64,000 nt of DNA, taken from NCBI RefSeq assembly GCF_029625215.1, contig NZ_CP121197.1, positions 2,170,001 to 2,234,000 on the forward strand, given 5' to 3'. Position 1 is the stretch's first letter. The number at the start of each line of letters is the position of its first letter. The translations under genes were made by a program, and so were the position numbers. The notes under the pieces were generated by a model that saw only the letters and a list, made by a program, of their open reading frames with translations, was not told the origin of the DNA and made no database searches. The stretch is from Aurantibacillus circumpalustris. Its GTDB lineage: Bacteria > Bacteroidota > Bacteroidia > B-17B0 > Aurantibacillaceae. Shown here one piece after another: positions 44,808 through 54,201 of the stretch.

Positions 44808-45860
44808 ATGAGTGATAATAAAATAATTGTAGGAATCTCACAGGGCGATATTAATGGAATAGGCTTAGAAGTAGTTCTTAAAACATTAATGGAACCGGGT
44901 ATTTCAGAAGTTTGCACTCCTGTTCTTTTTAGTTCGCAAAAAACAGTATCCTATTACCGCAAAGTCTTAGGTCTGGAGGAATTTAGCTTTAACCCAATGC
45001 GTGAATTTGGTCAGTTAAATAGTAAAAAACCAAATGTATTTGTGTGTTACGAGGAAGAAGTAATTGTAGAAATGGGTAAGTCAAGCGATACTGGAGGTAA
45101 ATATGCTTACGTGTCTCTTGAAAAAGCGACTCAAGCTCTTTTGGATGGAAACATTGATGTTTTGGTTACTGCGCCTATTAATAAAAGTAATATTCAAAGC
45201 GAGCATTTTAAATTCGTGGGCCATACAGAATATTTAGGTGATAAATTAGGAGGTGAACCATTAATGATTTTGTGTTCTGAAAATGGACTGCGTGTAGCAC
45301 TTGTTACCGGGCATCTTCCATTGAAGGATGTAGCACCTAGAATCACAATTGATACCGTTTCAAAAAAAATTAAACAACTGCACGAATCTTTGGTGAAAGA
45401 TTTTGGTATAAGTAAACCAAAAATTGCGGTTTTAGGTTTAAACCCACATGCTGGTGATGCTGGAACAATCGGTAATGAGGATATGGAAATCATTAAGCCT
45501 GCTATTGAGAGCACCAAAGTACATGGATTGGTTTATGGTCCGTACGCTGCAGATGGGTTTTTTGGTAACGAAACCTACAAACAATTTGATGGTGTTTTAG
45601 CCATGTATCACGATCAAGGTTTAATACCCTTTAAATCAATTGCGTTCAATAATGGAGTAAACTTTACAGCAGGTTTAAATGCTATACGTACTAGTCCTGA
45701 TCATGGCACTGCATATGACATTGCAGGGAAAAATTTAGCGAATGAACAGTCTTTTAAAATGGCAATTTATGCCGCAATCGATATTTATAAAAAGCGAAAA
45801 CTGTATTCCGAAATCTCGGGCAATCCCTTACCATTTGGTCACATAAAAAAGGAGCGCTAA
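44808..45860 (+). CDS. pdxA: 4-hydroxythreonine-4-phosphate dehydrogenase PdxA, 350 aa
   Basis: NAD-dependent enzyme of the DXP-dependent pyridoxal-phosphate pathway. Metal-binding His residues are visible in KFVGHTEYLGD, GLNPHAGDAG and MYHDQGLIPFK, with TAPINKSNIQ and RTSPDHGTAYDIAG as further signatures. Length is standard. The ATG lies 2 bp after the amidohydrolase stop, so it is translated in the same operon. That is an unusual partnership with no obvious metabolic link. Its last codons and stop form part of the terminator hairpin. Confidence 0.97.
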   Translation: MSDNKIIVGISQGDINGIGLEVVLKTLMEPGISEVCTPVLFSSQKTVSYYRKVLGLEEFSFNPMREFGQLNSKKPNVFVCYEEEVIVEMGKSSDTGGKYAYVSLEKATQALLDGNIDVLVTAPINKSNIQSEHFKFVGHTEYLGDKLGGEPLMILCSENGLRVALVTGHLPLKDVAPRITIDTVSKKIKQLHESLVKDFGISKPKIAVLGLNPHAGDAGTIGNEDMEIIKPAIESTKVHGLVYGPYAADGFFGNETYKQFDGVLAMYHDQGLIPFKSIAFNNGVNFTAGLNAIRTSPDHGTAYDIAGKNLANEQSFKMAIYAAIDIYKKRKLYSEISGNPLPFGHIKKER

Positions 45861-45874
45861 CGGCGCTTTTTTTT
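45845..45874 (+). terminator. Terminator overlapping the pdxA stop codon
   Basis: AGCGC (45853-45857) pairs with GCGCT (45863-45867), extended by A/T and G-U pairs. The loop TAACG contains the TAA stop (45858-45860) and a T run follows. Confidence 0.85.
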
Positions 45875-45966
45875 ATGTTTTTTTTTGTAATTAAGTTTAA
45901 ACATTTCTTAGTATAAGCTTAACAAATTTTAACTAGACTAAAATCGTCTCAATCTCGCACCATTGA

Positions 45967-45974
45967 TATCTTTG
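45967..45974 (+). promoter_or_regulatory. Candidate -7 promoter element of the moxR-bat operon (TATCTTTG)
   Basis: Exact TAnnTTTG match 36 nt before the ATG at 46011, in the only sizeable gap ahead of the Bat genes. Confidence 0.6.
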
Positions 45975-46010
45975 ACACTCAAATTGCTACACACAAATAA
46001 GTAAACTATT

Positions 46011-47000
46011 ATGGTTGACATTAAAGAAATTAACGAACGCATTCAGCGCGAAAGTGCATTTGTAGAAATGCTTACTGTTGAAATGGATAAAGTTATCATA
46101 GGACAAAAATCTATGGTAGAACGCCTTTTGATTGGTTTGCTTAGTAATGGTCATATCTTGTTGGAAGGGGTTCCGGGTCTGGCGAAAACTTTAGCTATTA
46201 ATACACTCGCTAAGTGTGTTGATGCGCAATTTAGCCGTATTCAATTTACACCCGATTTGTTACCAGCCGACGTTATTGGTACTCAAATTTATAGCCAGAA
46301 GCAAGAAACGTTTTCAATTCGTAAAGGGCCTATTTTCGCAAATTTTGTTTTGGCGGATGAGATCAATCGTGCTCCGGCAAAAGTGCAGTCTGCTTTACTA
46401 GAAGCGATGCAAGAAAAGCAAGTAACTATTGGTGATCAAACATTCAAATTACCGAATCCATTTTTAGTATTAGCAACACAAAATCCAATAGAGCAGGAGG
46501 GAACCTATCCATTACCTGAAGCGCAAATGGATCGTTTTATGTTGAAAATTGTAATTGGTTATCCGAATAAAGAAGAGGAAAGAAAAATTATTACATCAAA
46601 TATTCAACCGTCTGGAATGCCACAAGCAAACAGCATTTTAACAACTGATGCGATCGTTAAAGCGAGAGCCGTTGTGAAAGATGTTTACATGGATGAAAAA
46701 ATTGAAAAGTACATTGTAGATATTGTTTTTGCTTCACGTTATCCAAAAGAATACAAACTTCAAAAATTTGAAGGTTTAATTTCTTATGGTGGTTCTCCGC
46801 GTGCAAGTATTAACTTGGCATTGGCTGCAAAAGCATATGCATTTATTAAGCGTCGTGGTTATGTAATACCTGAAGACGTGCGCGCTGTTTGTGTTGACGT
46901 TATGCGTCACCGTGTCGGTTTAACGTATGAAGCGGAAGCAGAAAACATTACTTCTGAACATATCGTAACTGAAATTCTAAACACTGTTGAAGTTCCATAA
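46011..47000 (+). CDS. moxR: MoxR family AAA+ ATPase, 329 aa
   Basis: Cytosolic AAA+ ATPase, thought to act as a chaperone for VWA-domain partners. Walker A is LLEGVPGLAKT, Walker B is FVLADEINRAP, sensor 1 is VLATQNPIEQEGTYPLPEAQMDRF, and a helical lid follows. First gene of the operon moxR-DUF58-batD-like-batA-batB-batC-batD-batE, the standard Bacteroidota Bat order. The 86-bp gap after it is filled by a word-like repeat. Confidence 0.97.
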   Translation: MVDIKEINERIQRESAFVEMLTVEMDKVIIGQKSMVERLLIGLLSNGHILLEGVPGLAKTLAINTLAKCVDAQFSRIQFTPDLLPADVIGTQIYSQKQETFSIRKGPIFANFVLADEINRAPAKVQSALLEAMQEKQVTIGDQTFKLPNPFLVLATQNPIEQEGTYPLPEAQMDRFMLKIVIGYPNKEEERKIITSNIQPSGMPQANSILTTDAIVKARAVVKDVYMDEKIEKYIVDIVFASRYPKEYKLQKFEGLISYGGSPRASINLALAAKAYAFIKRRGYVIPEDVRAVCVDVMRHRVGLTYEAEAENITSEHIVTEILNTVEVP

Positions 47001-47085
47001 GGATCTAAGATTTTAGAAGTAAGAAGTTAGAAATTTATTTTCTCACTCCAAATCTTAGATCTTAAATCAAATATCTTAAATCAAA
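47001..47085 (+). repeat. Word-like repeat with 11-bp inverted ends in the moxR-DUF58 gap
   Basis: GATCTAAGATT (47002-47012) is the exact reverse complement of AATCTTAGATC (47051-47061). ATCTTAAATCAAA is directly repeated at 47059 and 47073. The element runs from the moxR stop codon to the base before the next start region. Confidence 0.65.
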
Positions 47086-47086
47086 A

Positions 47087-47953
47087 ATGGAAACAGCCGA
47101 TCTTTTAAAAAAAGTACGTAAAATCGAGATCAAAACCCGGGGATTAAGTAGTCATATTTTTTCCGGAGAATATCACAGTGCCTTCAAAGGACGTGGTATG
47201 GCTTTTTCAGAAGTCCGAGAATACACACCCGGAGACGATATTCGTTCTATTGATTGGAATGTAACAGCCAGATTTAATACTCCGTTTGTAAAAGTTTTTG
47301 AAGAAGAACGTGAACTGAGTGTTGTTCTATTAGTAGACGTTAGCGCCAGTGGTGGTTTCGGAACGAATAAACAACTTAAACAAGATCTTATAACTGAATT
47401 ATGCGCCGTTGTTGCGTTTTCAGCTTCTCAAAACAACGATAAAATTGGTGTGATTTTTTTTAGTGATAAAATAGAAAAGTTTATCCCACCCAAAAAAGGA
47501 AAAAAACATGTACTAAGAATTATTCGTGAGCTCATAGAGTTTAAGCCTGAAAATAGACAAACGAATATTGAATTAGCTTTAAAATATTTATCAAGCATTA
47601 TTAAAAAAAGAAGCATCGTTTTTTTAATCAGTGATTTTTTAACAGAGAATAATTACAAAGACGCGCTTAAGATTGCTAATAAAAAGCATGACATTGTTGC
47701 CTTAAGAATTGTTGATAAGGCGGAAGTGGAACTTCCAGAAGTTGGTTTGATAAAATTAAAAGATAACGAAAGTGGTAAAATCACTTGGGTAAATACGAGT
47801 GATAAATTTTTTAGAAAACAGTTCGCTGTTAATCACTTAAAGTTTGAAGCTGAAATAAAAGATACGTTTAACAGAAGTGGTATCGATGCTACAAAAATAT
47901 TCACGCACGAAAATTATGTTAAACCATTAATGAATCTATTTAAAAATCGATAA
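47087..47953 (+). CDS. DUF58 domain protein, 288 aa
   Basis: Soluble protein with the DUF58 core RGMAFSEVREYTPGDDIRSIDWNVTAR near residues 36-63 and a VWA-like fold after it (VVLLVDVSASGGFG with DxSxS at the metal site). It is the usual second gene of Bat operons and a presumed MoxR partner. No signal peptide, so cytoplasmic. Separated from the next gene by ~20 bp. Confidence 0.95.
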   Translation: METADLLKKVRKIEIKTRGLSSHIFSGEYHSAFKGRGMAFSEVREYTPGDDIRSIDWNVTARFNTPFVKVFEEERELSVVLLVDVSASGGFGTNKQLKQDLITELCAVVAFSASQNNDKIGVIFFSDKIEKFIPPKKGKKHVLRIIRELIEFKPENRQTNIELALKYLSSIIKKRSIVFLISDFLTENNYKDALKIANKKHDIVALRIVDKAEVELPEVGLIKLKDNESGKITWVNTSDKFFRKQFAVNHLKFEAEIKDTFNRSGIDATKIFTHENYVKPLMNLFKNR

Positions 47954-47975
47954 AATAAATTTCAATCCTACAGTT

Positions 47976-49556
47976 TTGAACTCAGTTAAGAAAATAATAG
48001 CCTTTTTCCTTTTTGTAATTGCCTTAAATGGTTATTCGCAACAAGTGCGTTTAGATGCGGTTCTTGACACAACTAAAATCAGAATTGGCGAGCAGGCAAA
48101 AGTTGACATATACGTTACCTATAGCTCGAAAGAAAAGGATATTAAAATTCAATGGCCGAGTATTGGTGACACTATCACTGGAAAAATTGAAGTGATTGCT
48201 GTAAGTCCAATCGACACAACTTTACCGGATAAAACAAATTCCACCAAAATTTTTCAGCATCAGCAAATTATCGTAAGCGTTTACGATAGCGGTTTTTATG
48301 CCATGCCTGGTTTTGAATTTATTATTAATGATGATACAGCACATCCAATTTACACGAACCCTTTGTTTCTGGAAGTGCACACCGTTCCAACTGATACAAG
48401 CGCGACAAAACTCAAAGACATTAAACCTCCTTTCGGAGAAGAGTTCAATTGGAAGTGGTATCTCAATTACGTTTATTTCGGTGCAGGGATTCTTGTTTTA
48501 ATTATTATAGTAATACTCGTAACACTTTATTACGCTCGTAAAAATAAACAGGTAAATCTGGAGCCAGAAAAACCAAAAATTCCGCCACATTTAACAGCAT
48601 TAGCCTCTTTAGAAAAAATAAAAAGAGATTTAGTTTGGAAAGACGGAAAGGTAAAAGAGTATTATTCGTCCATTTCAGAAACTATTCGTACTTATATTGA
48701 AGATCGTTATAACGTAAATGCGCTTGAAAGTACAACAGACGAAATTATGATGGCCTTCAGATCGCAGGTAATTGATAGAGACAGTAAAGATAAATTACAG
48801 CAATTATTAATGCTGAGTGACTTGGTGAAATTTGCTAAAATGTTTCCGATTGATGATGAACATAACTTCACACTTCAAAATGCATTTGATTTTGTGAATG
48901 GAACTAAACGTGAAGAGGAAATGCATGAAGGGGCTGAGATTTTGCTCGATAACATCGAAGCAACCAACGAAAATACGGTTGAAAATAATAATGAGAAATT
49001 ATCAGCGCAAAAAGAAACTGGCGCCGTACAGGCTAATCCATACGTGCCGGGTTATGTTAGTGAGCCAAAGCAAAATGAAGTTTACCTAGATGAAAAGACG
49101 AAGATTCCAGAAGAAACCAGTTCTGGTAAGAAAAAAAATAAGACCGTAATTATCGTTGTCTTGTCATCTTTATTTACAATTGGATTAATCTTCACTGTAA
49201 ATAAACTATTTTTCTCATCAACAAGTGATAATCCTTTGGAAGCATTGGTAAGCAACATTAACAGAATATGTCCTGTTATGTTGGACACCGAAAATCGTTT
49301 AAACAAGGTGACCTTAATAGAAGAAAAAACGGTTCAATTTGACTTAGCACTCGTTAACATATCTTCAGATCAATTCGATCCTAATATGCTTAAAGCGCGT
49401 ATAGAACCTATGGTTGTGAAGGAAGCAAAGACCAATGCACAAATGGAAGAGTTTAGAACCAATCAAGCTGTATTGAAATATAATTATAGCGATAAGAATG
49501 GAAATTTTCTTTTTACAATCGAAGTTAAACCAGATGATTACAATACGTACTATTAG
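47976..49556 (+). CDS. BatD-like/DUF4381-type membrane protein with extra C-terminal periplasmic domain, 526 aa
   Basis: Signal peptide (KKIIAFFLFVIALNGYSQ), a periplasmic beta domain (~25-155), a membrane helix (~165-187) and a cytosolic helical domain (LASLEKIKRDLVWKDGKVKEYYSSISE), as in the small protein usually between DUF58 and BatA. Then comes an unexpected acidic linker, a second membrane helix (~388-408) and a ~100-residue periplasmic domain (INRICPVMLDTENRLN to VKPDDYNTYY). The start is a TTG, since no ATG lies near. Its TAG stop overlaps the GTG start of batA. Confidence 0.8.
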   Translation: MNSVKKIIAFFLFVIALNGYSQQVRLDAVLDTTKIRIGEQAKVDIYVTYSSKEKDIKIQWPSIGDTITGKIEVIAVSPIDTTLPDKTNSTKIFQHQQIIVSVYDSGFYAMPGFEFIINDDTAHPIYTNPLFLEVHTVPTDTSATKLKDIKPPFGEEFNWKWYLNYVYFGAGILVLIIIVILVTLYYARKNKQVNLEPEKPKIPPHLTALASLEKIKRDLVWKDGKVKEYYSSISETIRTYIEDRYNVNALESTTDEIMMAFRSQVIDRDSKDKLQQLLMLSDLVKFAKMFPIDDEHNFTLQNAFDFVNGTKREEEMHEGAEILLDNIEATNENTVENNNEKLSAQKETGAVQANPYVPGYVSEPKQNEVYLDEKTKIPEETSSGKKKNKTVIIVVLSSLFTIGLIFTVNKLFFSSTSDNPLEALVSNINRICPVMLDTENRLNKVTLIEEKTVQFDLALVNISSDQFDPNMLKARIEPMVVKEAKTNAQMEEFRTNQAVLKYNYSDKNGNFLFTIEVKPDDYNTYY

Positions 49557-50566
49557 TGATAAATTATTTTAGCGACATACAATTTGCAGAGAAGCATTGG
49601 TTTTGGTTAATGCTGTTATTGCCCTTAATGGTTATCTGGTACATTTGGCGCCTTAAAAAACATGAGGGTGAATTTAATTATTCGTCTTTTGTTTTACTAA
49701 AAGCTATTCCTGTTTCTTCTAAAGCCAAGTCTCGTCACGTTTTACTTATTCTTAAGTTAGCGTCCTTTGCTTTATTAATCACAGCATTGGCCCGTCCGCA
49801 ATCTCGCAGCAGTTGGAAGGATACTAAAACAGAAGGTATTGATATCGTAATGAGCCTCGATGTTTCATTATCCATGCTGGCAAAAGATTTTAAACCCAAC
49901 CGTATGGAGGTTGCTAAGGAAGTGATGGTTGACTTTATCAACGCACGTCCAAATGATCGGATTGGTCTTGTTATTTTTGGTGGTGAAGTGTTTACACAAT
50001 GCCCTTTAACAAATGATCACAAGGTTCTAAAAAACATGTTCCCTCAAATTAAAGCTGGAATTCTTGATCAAGGTACCGCCATTGGTCTTGGTTTAGCAGG
50101 AGCCGTTGCGCGTATTAAAGAAAGCAAAGCCAAGAGTAAAGTTATTATCATGGTTAGTGATGGAGTTAATAATGTAGGTGAAATTTCGCCGCTTACAGCA
50201 GGGGAATTGGCAAAGACTTATGGTATACGTGTTTATTGTATCGGTGTTGGTTCTAAAGGTAAGGCCTTGCAACCTGTAGCTATGTATGCACAAGGTCAAT
50301 ACGAATACGATTACGTGGATGTTGAAATTGATGAGAAGATAATGACAGATATTTCTGATATGACAGGAGGTAAATACTTTAGAGCAACAAATAAAGAAAG
50401 CCTAAAAAATATTTATCTAGAAATTGATAAAATGGAAAAAACGATAACCAGCGAAAAAAGTTTTAGTAACAAAGCTGAACATTTTCTTCCTTTTGTATTA
50501 TTAGCATCCATTTTGTTGTTGTTAGAGTTCGTATTGCGTTTTACTTTATTCAGATCTATACCTTAA
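49556..50566 (+). CDS. batA: Aerotolerance protein BatA (VWA domain), 336 aa
   Basis: Membrane protein with two N-terminal helices, a VWA domain containing the MIDAS motif DVSLS (near residue 101) and TAIGLGLAGAVARIK, and a C-terminal helix. GTG start overlapping the preceding TAG stop; its TAA overlaps the ATG of batB, showing translational coupling. Role: envelope complex linked to aerobic and oxidative stress tolerance, inferred from Bacteroides work. Confidence 0.93.
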   Translation: MINYFSDIQFAEKHWFWLMLLLPLMVIWYIWRLKKHEGEFNYSSFVLLKAIPVSSKAKSRHVLLILKLASFALLITALARPQSRSSWKDTKTEGIDIVMSLDVSLSMLAKDFKPNRMEVAKEVMVDFINARPNDRIGLVIFGGEVFTQCPLTNDHKVLKNMFPQIKAGILDQGTAIGLGLAGAVARIKESKAKSKVIIMVSDGVNNVGEISPLTAGELAKTYGIRVYCIGVGSKGKALQPVAMYAQGQYEYDYVDVEIDEKIMTDISDMTGGKYFRATNKESLKNIYLEIDKMEKTITSEKSFSNKAEHFLPFVLLASILLLLEFVLRFTLFRSIP

Positions 50567-51606
50567 TGTTTAAATTCGAACATACCGTTTATTTTTATGC
50601 GTTTGCAGCTTTGCCAGTGATGCTATTACTCGTTTTATGGTACTTTGCCTCACGTCGTCAGAAATTAAAACGCATTGGTGATAGCGAGTTAGTAGCACAA
50701 TTAATTCCTTATTCAAGTAAACGAAAAAGAATTATCAAGGTTATTTTATTTTTATTAGCCTTTAGTTCTGTTATTCTCGCTCTCTGTAATCTGCAAACCG
50801 GTAGTAAACTAACTGAAGTGAAACGTGAAGGTGCTGATATCATCGTTTGTTTGGACGTAAGTAATAGTATGTTAGCTCAAGATCTTAGTCCCAACCGATT
50901 AGCAAGGGCTAAATACGCCCTCGAAAAAATGATCGACATGTTAGAGGGTGACCGTTTAGGGCTTGTTATTTTTGCAGGCGAAGCTTACGTGCAACTTCCA
51001 ATAACGACAGACTATAATGCAGCCAAAATGTTTTTGGAGTCAATTGGACCAGGCATGGTTCCTGTTCAAGGAACGAAGATTGCAGAAGCAATTAAAAAAG
51101 CATCTGAATCGTTTAGTACCGACGAGGGTAAAAACAGAGCAATCATCTTAATAACCGATGGCGAAAATCATGAGTCCGCAGCGATTGAAGCTGCTGAAGA
51201 AGCTGCGAAAAATGATATTATGATTAATACAATTGGTATTGGTTCTCAAAATGGTGTTCCGATTCCTTTGGTTGAGAATGGAGTAGTAAAAGGTTATCGA
51301 AAAGATAAAGAGGGACAAACTATCATAACTAAATTAAACGCTGATCTTCTTAAAACAATCGCAAGCAAAGCTAATGGTGTGTTTGTTCAGGCAAGTCAGG
51401 CCGATATTGGTTTAGATGCTGTGTTAGATAAAATTGCTCAGTTAGACAAAGCACAACTTGAAAGTAAAATGTACTCTGATTATGAAGATCAATTTCAATG
51501 GTTTGTCGCTATCGCTCTTGTTCTATTTTTAATTGAATTTTTAATAAGTGAGAGGGTAAGTGAATGGTTTAAAAAAATTAATTTATTTGGAAATGCAGTT
51601 AAGTAA
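50566..51606 (+). CDS. batB: Aerotolerance protein BatB (VWA domain), 346 aa
   Basis: Same architecture as BatA: N-terminal helices, VWA domain with MIDAS motif DVSNS (near residue 99), GTKIAEAIKKASE and ITDGENHESAA, then a final membrane helix. Start overlaps the batA stop by one base. The 3' end overlaps the start of batC. Confidence 0.95.
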   Translation: MFKFEHTVYFYAFAALPVMLLLVLWYFASRRQKLKRIGDSELVAQLIPYSSKRKRIIKVILFLLAFSSVILALCNLQTGSKLTEVKREGADIIVCLDVSNSMLAQDLSPNRLARAKYALEKMIDMLEGDRLGLVIFAGEAYVQLPITTDYNAAKMFLESIGPGMVPVQGTKIAEAIKKASESFSTDEGKNRAIILITDGENHESAAIEAAEEAAKNDIMINTIGIGSQNGVPIPLVENGVVKGYRKDKEGQTIITKLNADLLKTIASKANGVFVQASQADIGLDAVLDKIAQLDKAQLESKMYSDYEDQFQWFVAIALVLFLIEFLISERVSEWFKKINLFGNAVK

Positions 51607-52321
51607 ATTATATAAAGAGTCAGTAGCTTGTTTGCTCTTAGCTTCGAGTGTGTGTGCCGCGCAAAAAGACGCAGAATACTTGTACGAAGGAAATAAATTA
51701 TACAACTCAGGTAAGGTGCCCGAATCAACTACTAAGTATTCACGAGCGCTTGAGTTAAATCCAAATAATAGAAAAGCGAATTTTAATTTGGGAAATTCTC
51801 TTTATAAAAATGCCATGGAGGTGAAGAGCGGTGCCATGGTACTTCCAGAGAGTAATACAATGAAGCCAGACTCTTTAGCCGGATTGATATTTGATAAGGC
51901 TTCTCAAAACTTTGCAGTGGTTGCCAATTCTGTTTCCGATAAAGATACACTACACCAGGCATGGCACAATATTGGGAATTGCTATCTTCAAAAAAAAGAC
52001 TACCAACAAGCTGTTGATGCTTATAAAAAATCTTTAAAATTTAACCCTAAAGATGAAGAGACACGTTATAATCTTGCTTATGCTTTAAAAAATCTCCCGA
52101 AACAAAAAGGTGGCGGTGGCGGTGGTCAAGGTAAACCGCAGCAAAGTAAAGGCGAAAATAAAGAGGATAAAGGTAAACCACAGCAACAACAAAGTCAGAT
52201 GAGTAAAGATCAGGCGGAACAGTTATTAAAAGCTCTGATGGATTCCGAGAAAAAATTACAGGATAAAAGAAAGCAAAAACAAGAAGACGCTGCAAATAGC
52301 GCTAACGATAAAGATTGGTAA
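51593..52321 (+). CDS. batC: TPR protein BatC, 242 aa
   Basis: Signal peptide MQLSKLYKESVACLLLASSVCAAQ, so exported. Two to three tetratricopeptide repeats (AEYLYEGNKLYNSG, NPNNRKANFNLGNSLYK, HNIGNCYLQKKDYQQAVDAYKKSL) are followed by a Gly/Gln/Lys-rich tail (KGGGGGGQGKPQQ) and a charged coiled segment. I chose ATG 51593, inside the end of batB, because it gives a clean signal peptide. The GTG 33 nt earlier does not improve it. Confidence 0.88.
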   Translation: MQLSKLYKESVACLLLASSVCAAQKDAEYLYEGNKLYNSGKVPESTTKYSRALELNPNNRKANFNLGNSLYKNAMEVKSGAMVLPESNTMKPDSLAGLIFDKASQNFAVVANSVSDKDTLHQAWHNIGNCYLQKKDYQQAVDAYKKSLKFNPKDEETRYNLAYALKNLPKQKGGGGGGQGKPQQSKGENKEDKGKPQQQQSQMSKDQAEQLLKALMDSEKKLQDKRKQKQEDAANSANDKDW

Positions 52322-52419
52322 GAGTTGTAGATCGATTAAAATTATTAGCGAACTATTGTATACGTTAAAATAAATTAATAAAAATTCAACTCCTAAATAA
52401 TGGGGTAACTTGCATAGCA

Positions 52420-54201
52420 ATGAACAAGGTTAAATTTTGGATAGTGTTCTTATTTTCTTCGGTCTTGTTATTTCAATATAACAAAGCTCAGAGTTTTTAT
52501 GGACAAGTAAGTTCAAAAAAAGTTCAGGTTGGAACGCCGTTTGATTTTCAAATAGTAATTACTGTAAACGCAAGTAATTATATACCGCCTGCCTTTAAGG
52601 ATTTTGAAGTAGCTGCGGGACCATATCAAAGCAATAGTTCGCAAAACATAAATGGAGTTGTAAGCCAACAAATTATACTATCTTATGGCTTGGTTGCAAA
52701 AAGAGAAGGTAAATTAACTATAGAACCAGCAAGTATTGTTTCAGGGGGACAAAAATTGGAAAGTCAGTCAATTACAATTGAAGCAGTAAAAAGTGCAGCA
52801 GCGGCAAATGCTCCTGATCCAAAATCGAATTCAAAAATAGATGGCGGTGATTTGTTTATAAAAACAGGTCTTAGCACAAAGAAATGTTACATTGGTGAGC
52901 AGGTAACCATCATACAAAAGGTTTATTGTCGTTTGCAAATTGTCGGACTTCAAAAGTTCATTCAACCTTCCTATGACGGATTTTATTCTCAGGCACAGGA
53001 GTCTACAAGTAAAGGAATTGTAAGCGTTGAAAATGTAGATGGTGTAAATTACAACACTTATGAGTTATACCGTACTGAAGCTATTGCAAATAAATCGGGA
53101 AAAATAACTCTGCCTTCGATTGAACAAGGGCTGGTTATTCGAAAACAGACCAGCTCAAAACCAAGAAATATTTTCGAACAATTTTTTGGAGCAAATGGTT
53201 ATGAAGATATAAATGTAAACGCATATAGTAAGCCTGTTACCATTGAGGTTTTGCCACTTCCAGAAGAAGGTAAACCAGAAAATTTTAATGGGGCGGTTGG
53301 TGTATTTCAATGCAAAATTCAGGTTACGCGGAATGAGTTAAAAGCTAACGAAGCTTTTAATTTGAAGATGACGATTACAGGCAAAGGAAATTTAAAGTTA
53401 GTTGGTGCGCCTAATCTAGAACTTCCGGAAGGATTTGAAACTTACGCACCTAAAATTTCCGAGGGGGTCAATTCTAAAACGTTTGATTACCTTGTAATTC
53501 CTCGTAATGAAGGGGAGTTTCAGCTTAAAGGACTTGATTTTAGTTATTTTAGCTTAGATACAAAAAGATATGTGACAGTTCCTTCAGGAGAAATTCTAAT
53601 TAAGGTACTACCACCGGACCCTAATAGTGTGGGAGCTCAAGTTTATACTTCACATAGCCAGGTAAAAGAAACAGAGAACGATGTCCGTTATATTAAGAAG
53701 GGAAATTTCGAACTTCTTAAATCAGAGAAGGAGTTTTTTAATTCGTCAACTCATATTATTTTACTCATTCTTCCTTTATTAGGATTAGTTGCAGTTTTAA
53801 TTCTCAGAGGAAAATACATTAAAAATAACAGTAATCAAGCGCTTGTGAATGAGCGTAAAGCTGCTAAACTCGCAAAAAAGCAATTAGTTAAGGTTGAAAA
53901 ACTAATGCTCGAAAATAAAAAGGATGAATTTTATACTGAAGTCCTTAATGCAATGAATAATTACTTAAGTCATAAATTATTTATTCCTGTTGCAGACTTG
54001 TCACGCGATAAGGTTAAAACAATATTGGTACACAAACTAATTAACGAAACTACAATTAATAAATTGGTGTCAACACTTGACACGAGTGAATATGCAAAAT
54101 ATGCACCAGGCGCAGTTAGTGGGGATTTACAATCTGTATACAGAGATACTGTGGACTTGATAACGGATATAGAACAACAATTAAACAAAAAAGCAGGATG
54201 A
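52420..54201 (+). CDS. batD: BatD protein, 593 aa
   Basis: Signal peptide (VKFWIVFLFSSVLLFQ, cleavage near NKAQS). Large periplasmic beta-sandwich region (~25-440) with the BatD opening FYGQVSSKKVQVGTPFDFQI, a membrane helix (~449-466) and a cytosolic helical tail. The tail ends DIEQQLNKKAG. There is a 98-bp gap from batC with a near-consensus TAACTTGC box at 52406, so a secondary promoter is possible. Its stop overlaps batE (ATGA). Confidence 0.95.
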   Translation: MNKVKFWIVFLFSSVLLFQYNKAQSFYGQVSSKKVQVGTPFDFQIVITVNASNYIPPAFKDFEVAAGPYQSNSSQNINGVVSQQIILSYGLVAKREGKLTIEPASIVSGGQKLESQSITIEAVKSAAAANAPDPKSNSKIDGGDLFIKTGLSTKKCYIGEQVTIIQKVYCRLQIVGLQKFIQPSYDGFYSQAQESTSKGIVSVENVDGVNYNTYELYRTEAIANKSGKITLPSIEQGLVIRKQTSSKPRNIFEQFFGANGYEDINVNAYSKPVTIEVLPLPEEGKPENFNGAVGVFQCKIQVTRNELKANEAFNLKMTITGKGNLKLVGAPNLELPEGFETYAPKISEGVNSKTFDYLVIPRNEGEFQLKGLDFSYFSLDTKRYVTVPSGEILIKVLPPDPNSVGAQVYTSHSQVKETENDVRYIKKGNFELLKSEKEFFNSSTHIILLILPLLGLVAVLILRGKYIKNNSNQALVNERKAAKLAKKQLVKVEKLMLENKKDEFYTEVLNAMNNYLSHKLFIPVADLSRDKVKTILVHKLINETTINKLVSTLDTSEYAKYAPGAVSGDLQSVYRDTVDLITDIEQQLNKKAG

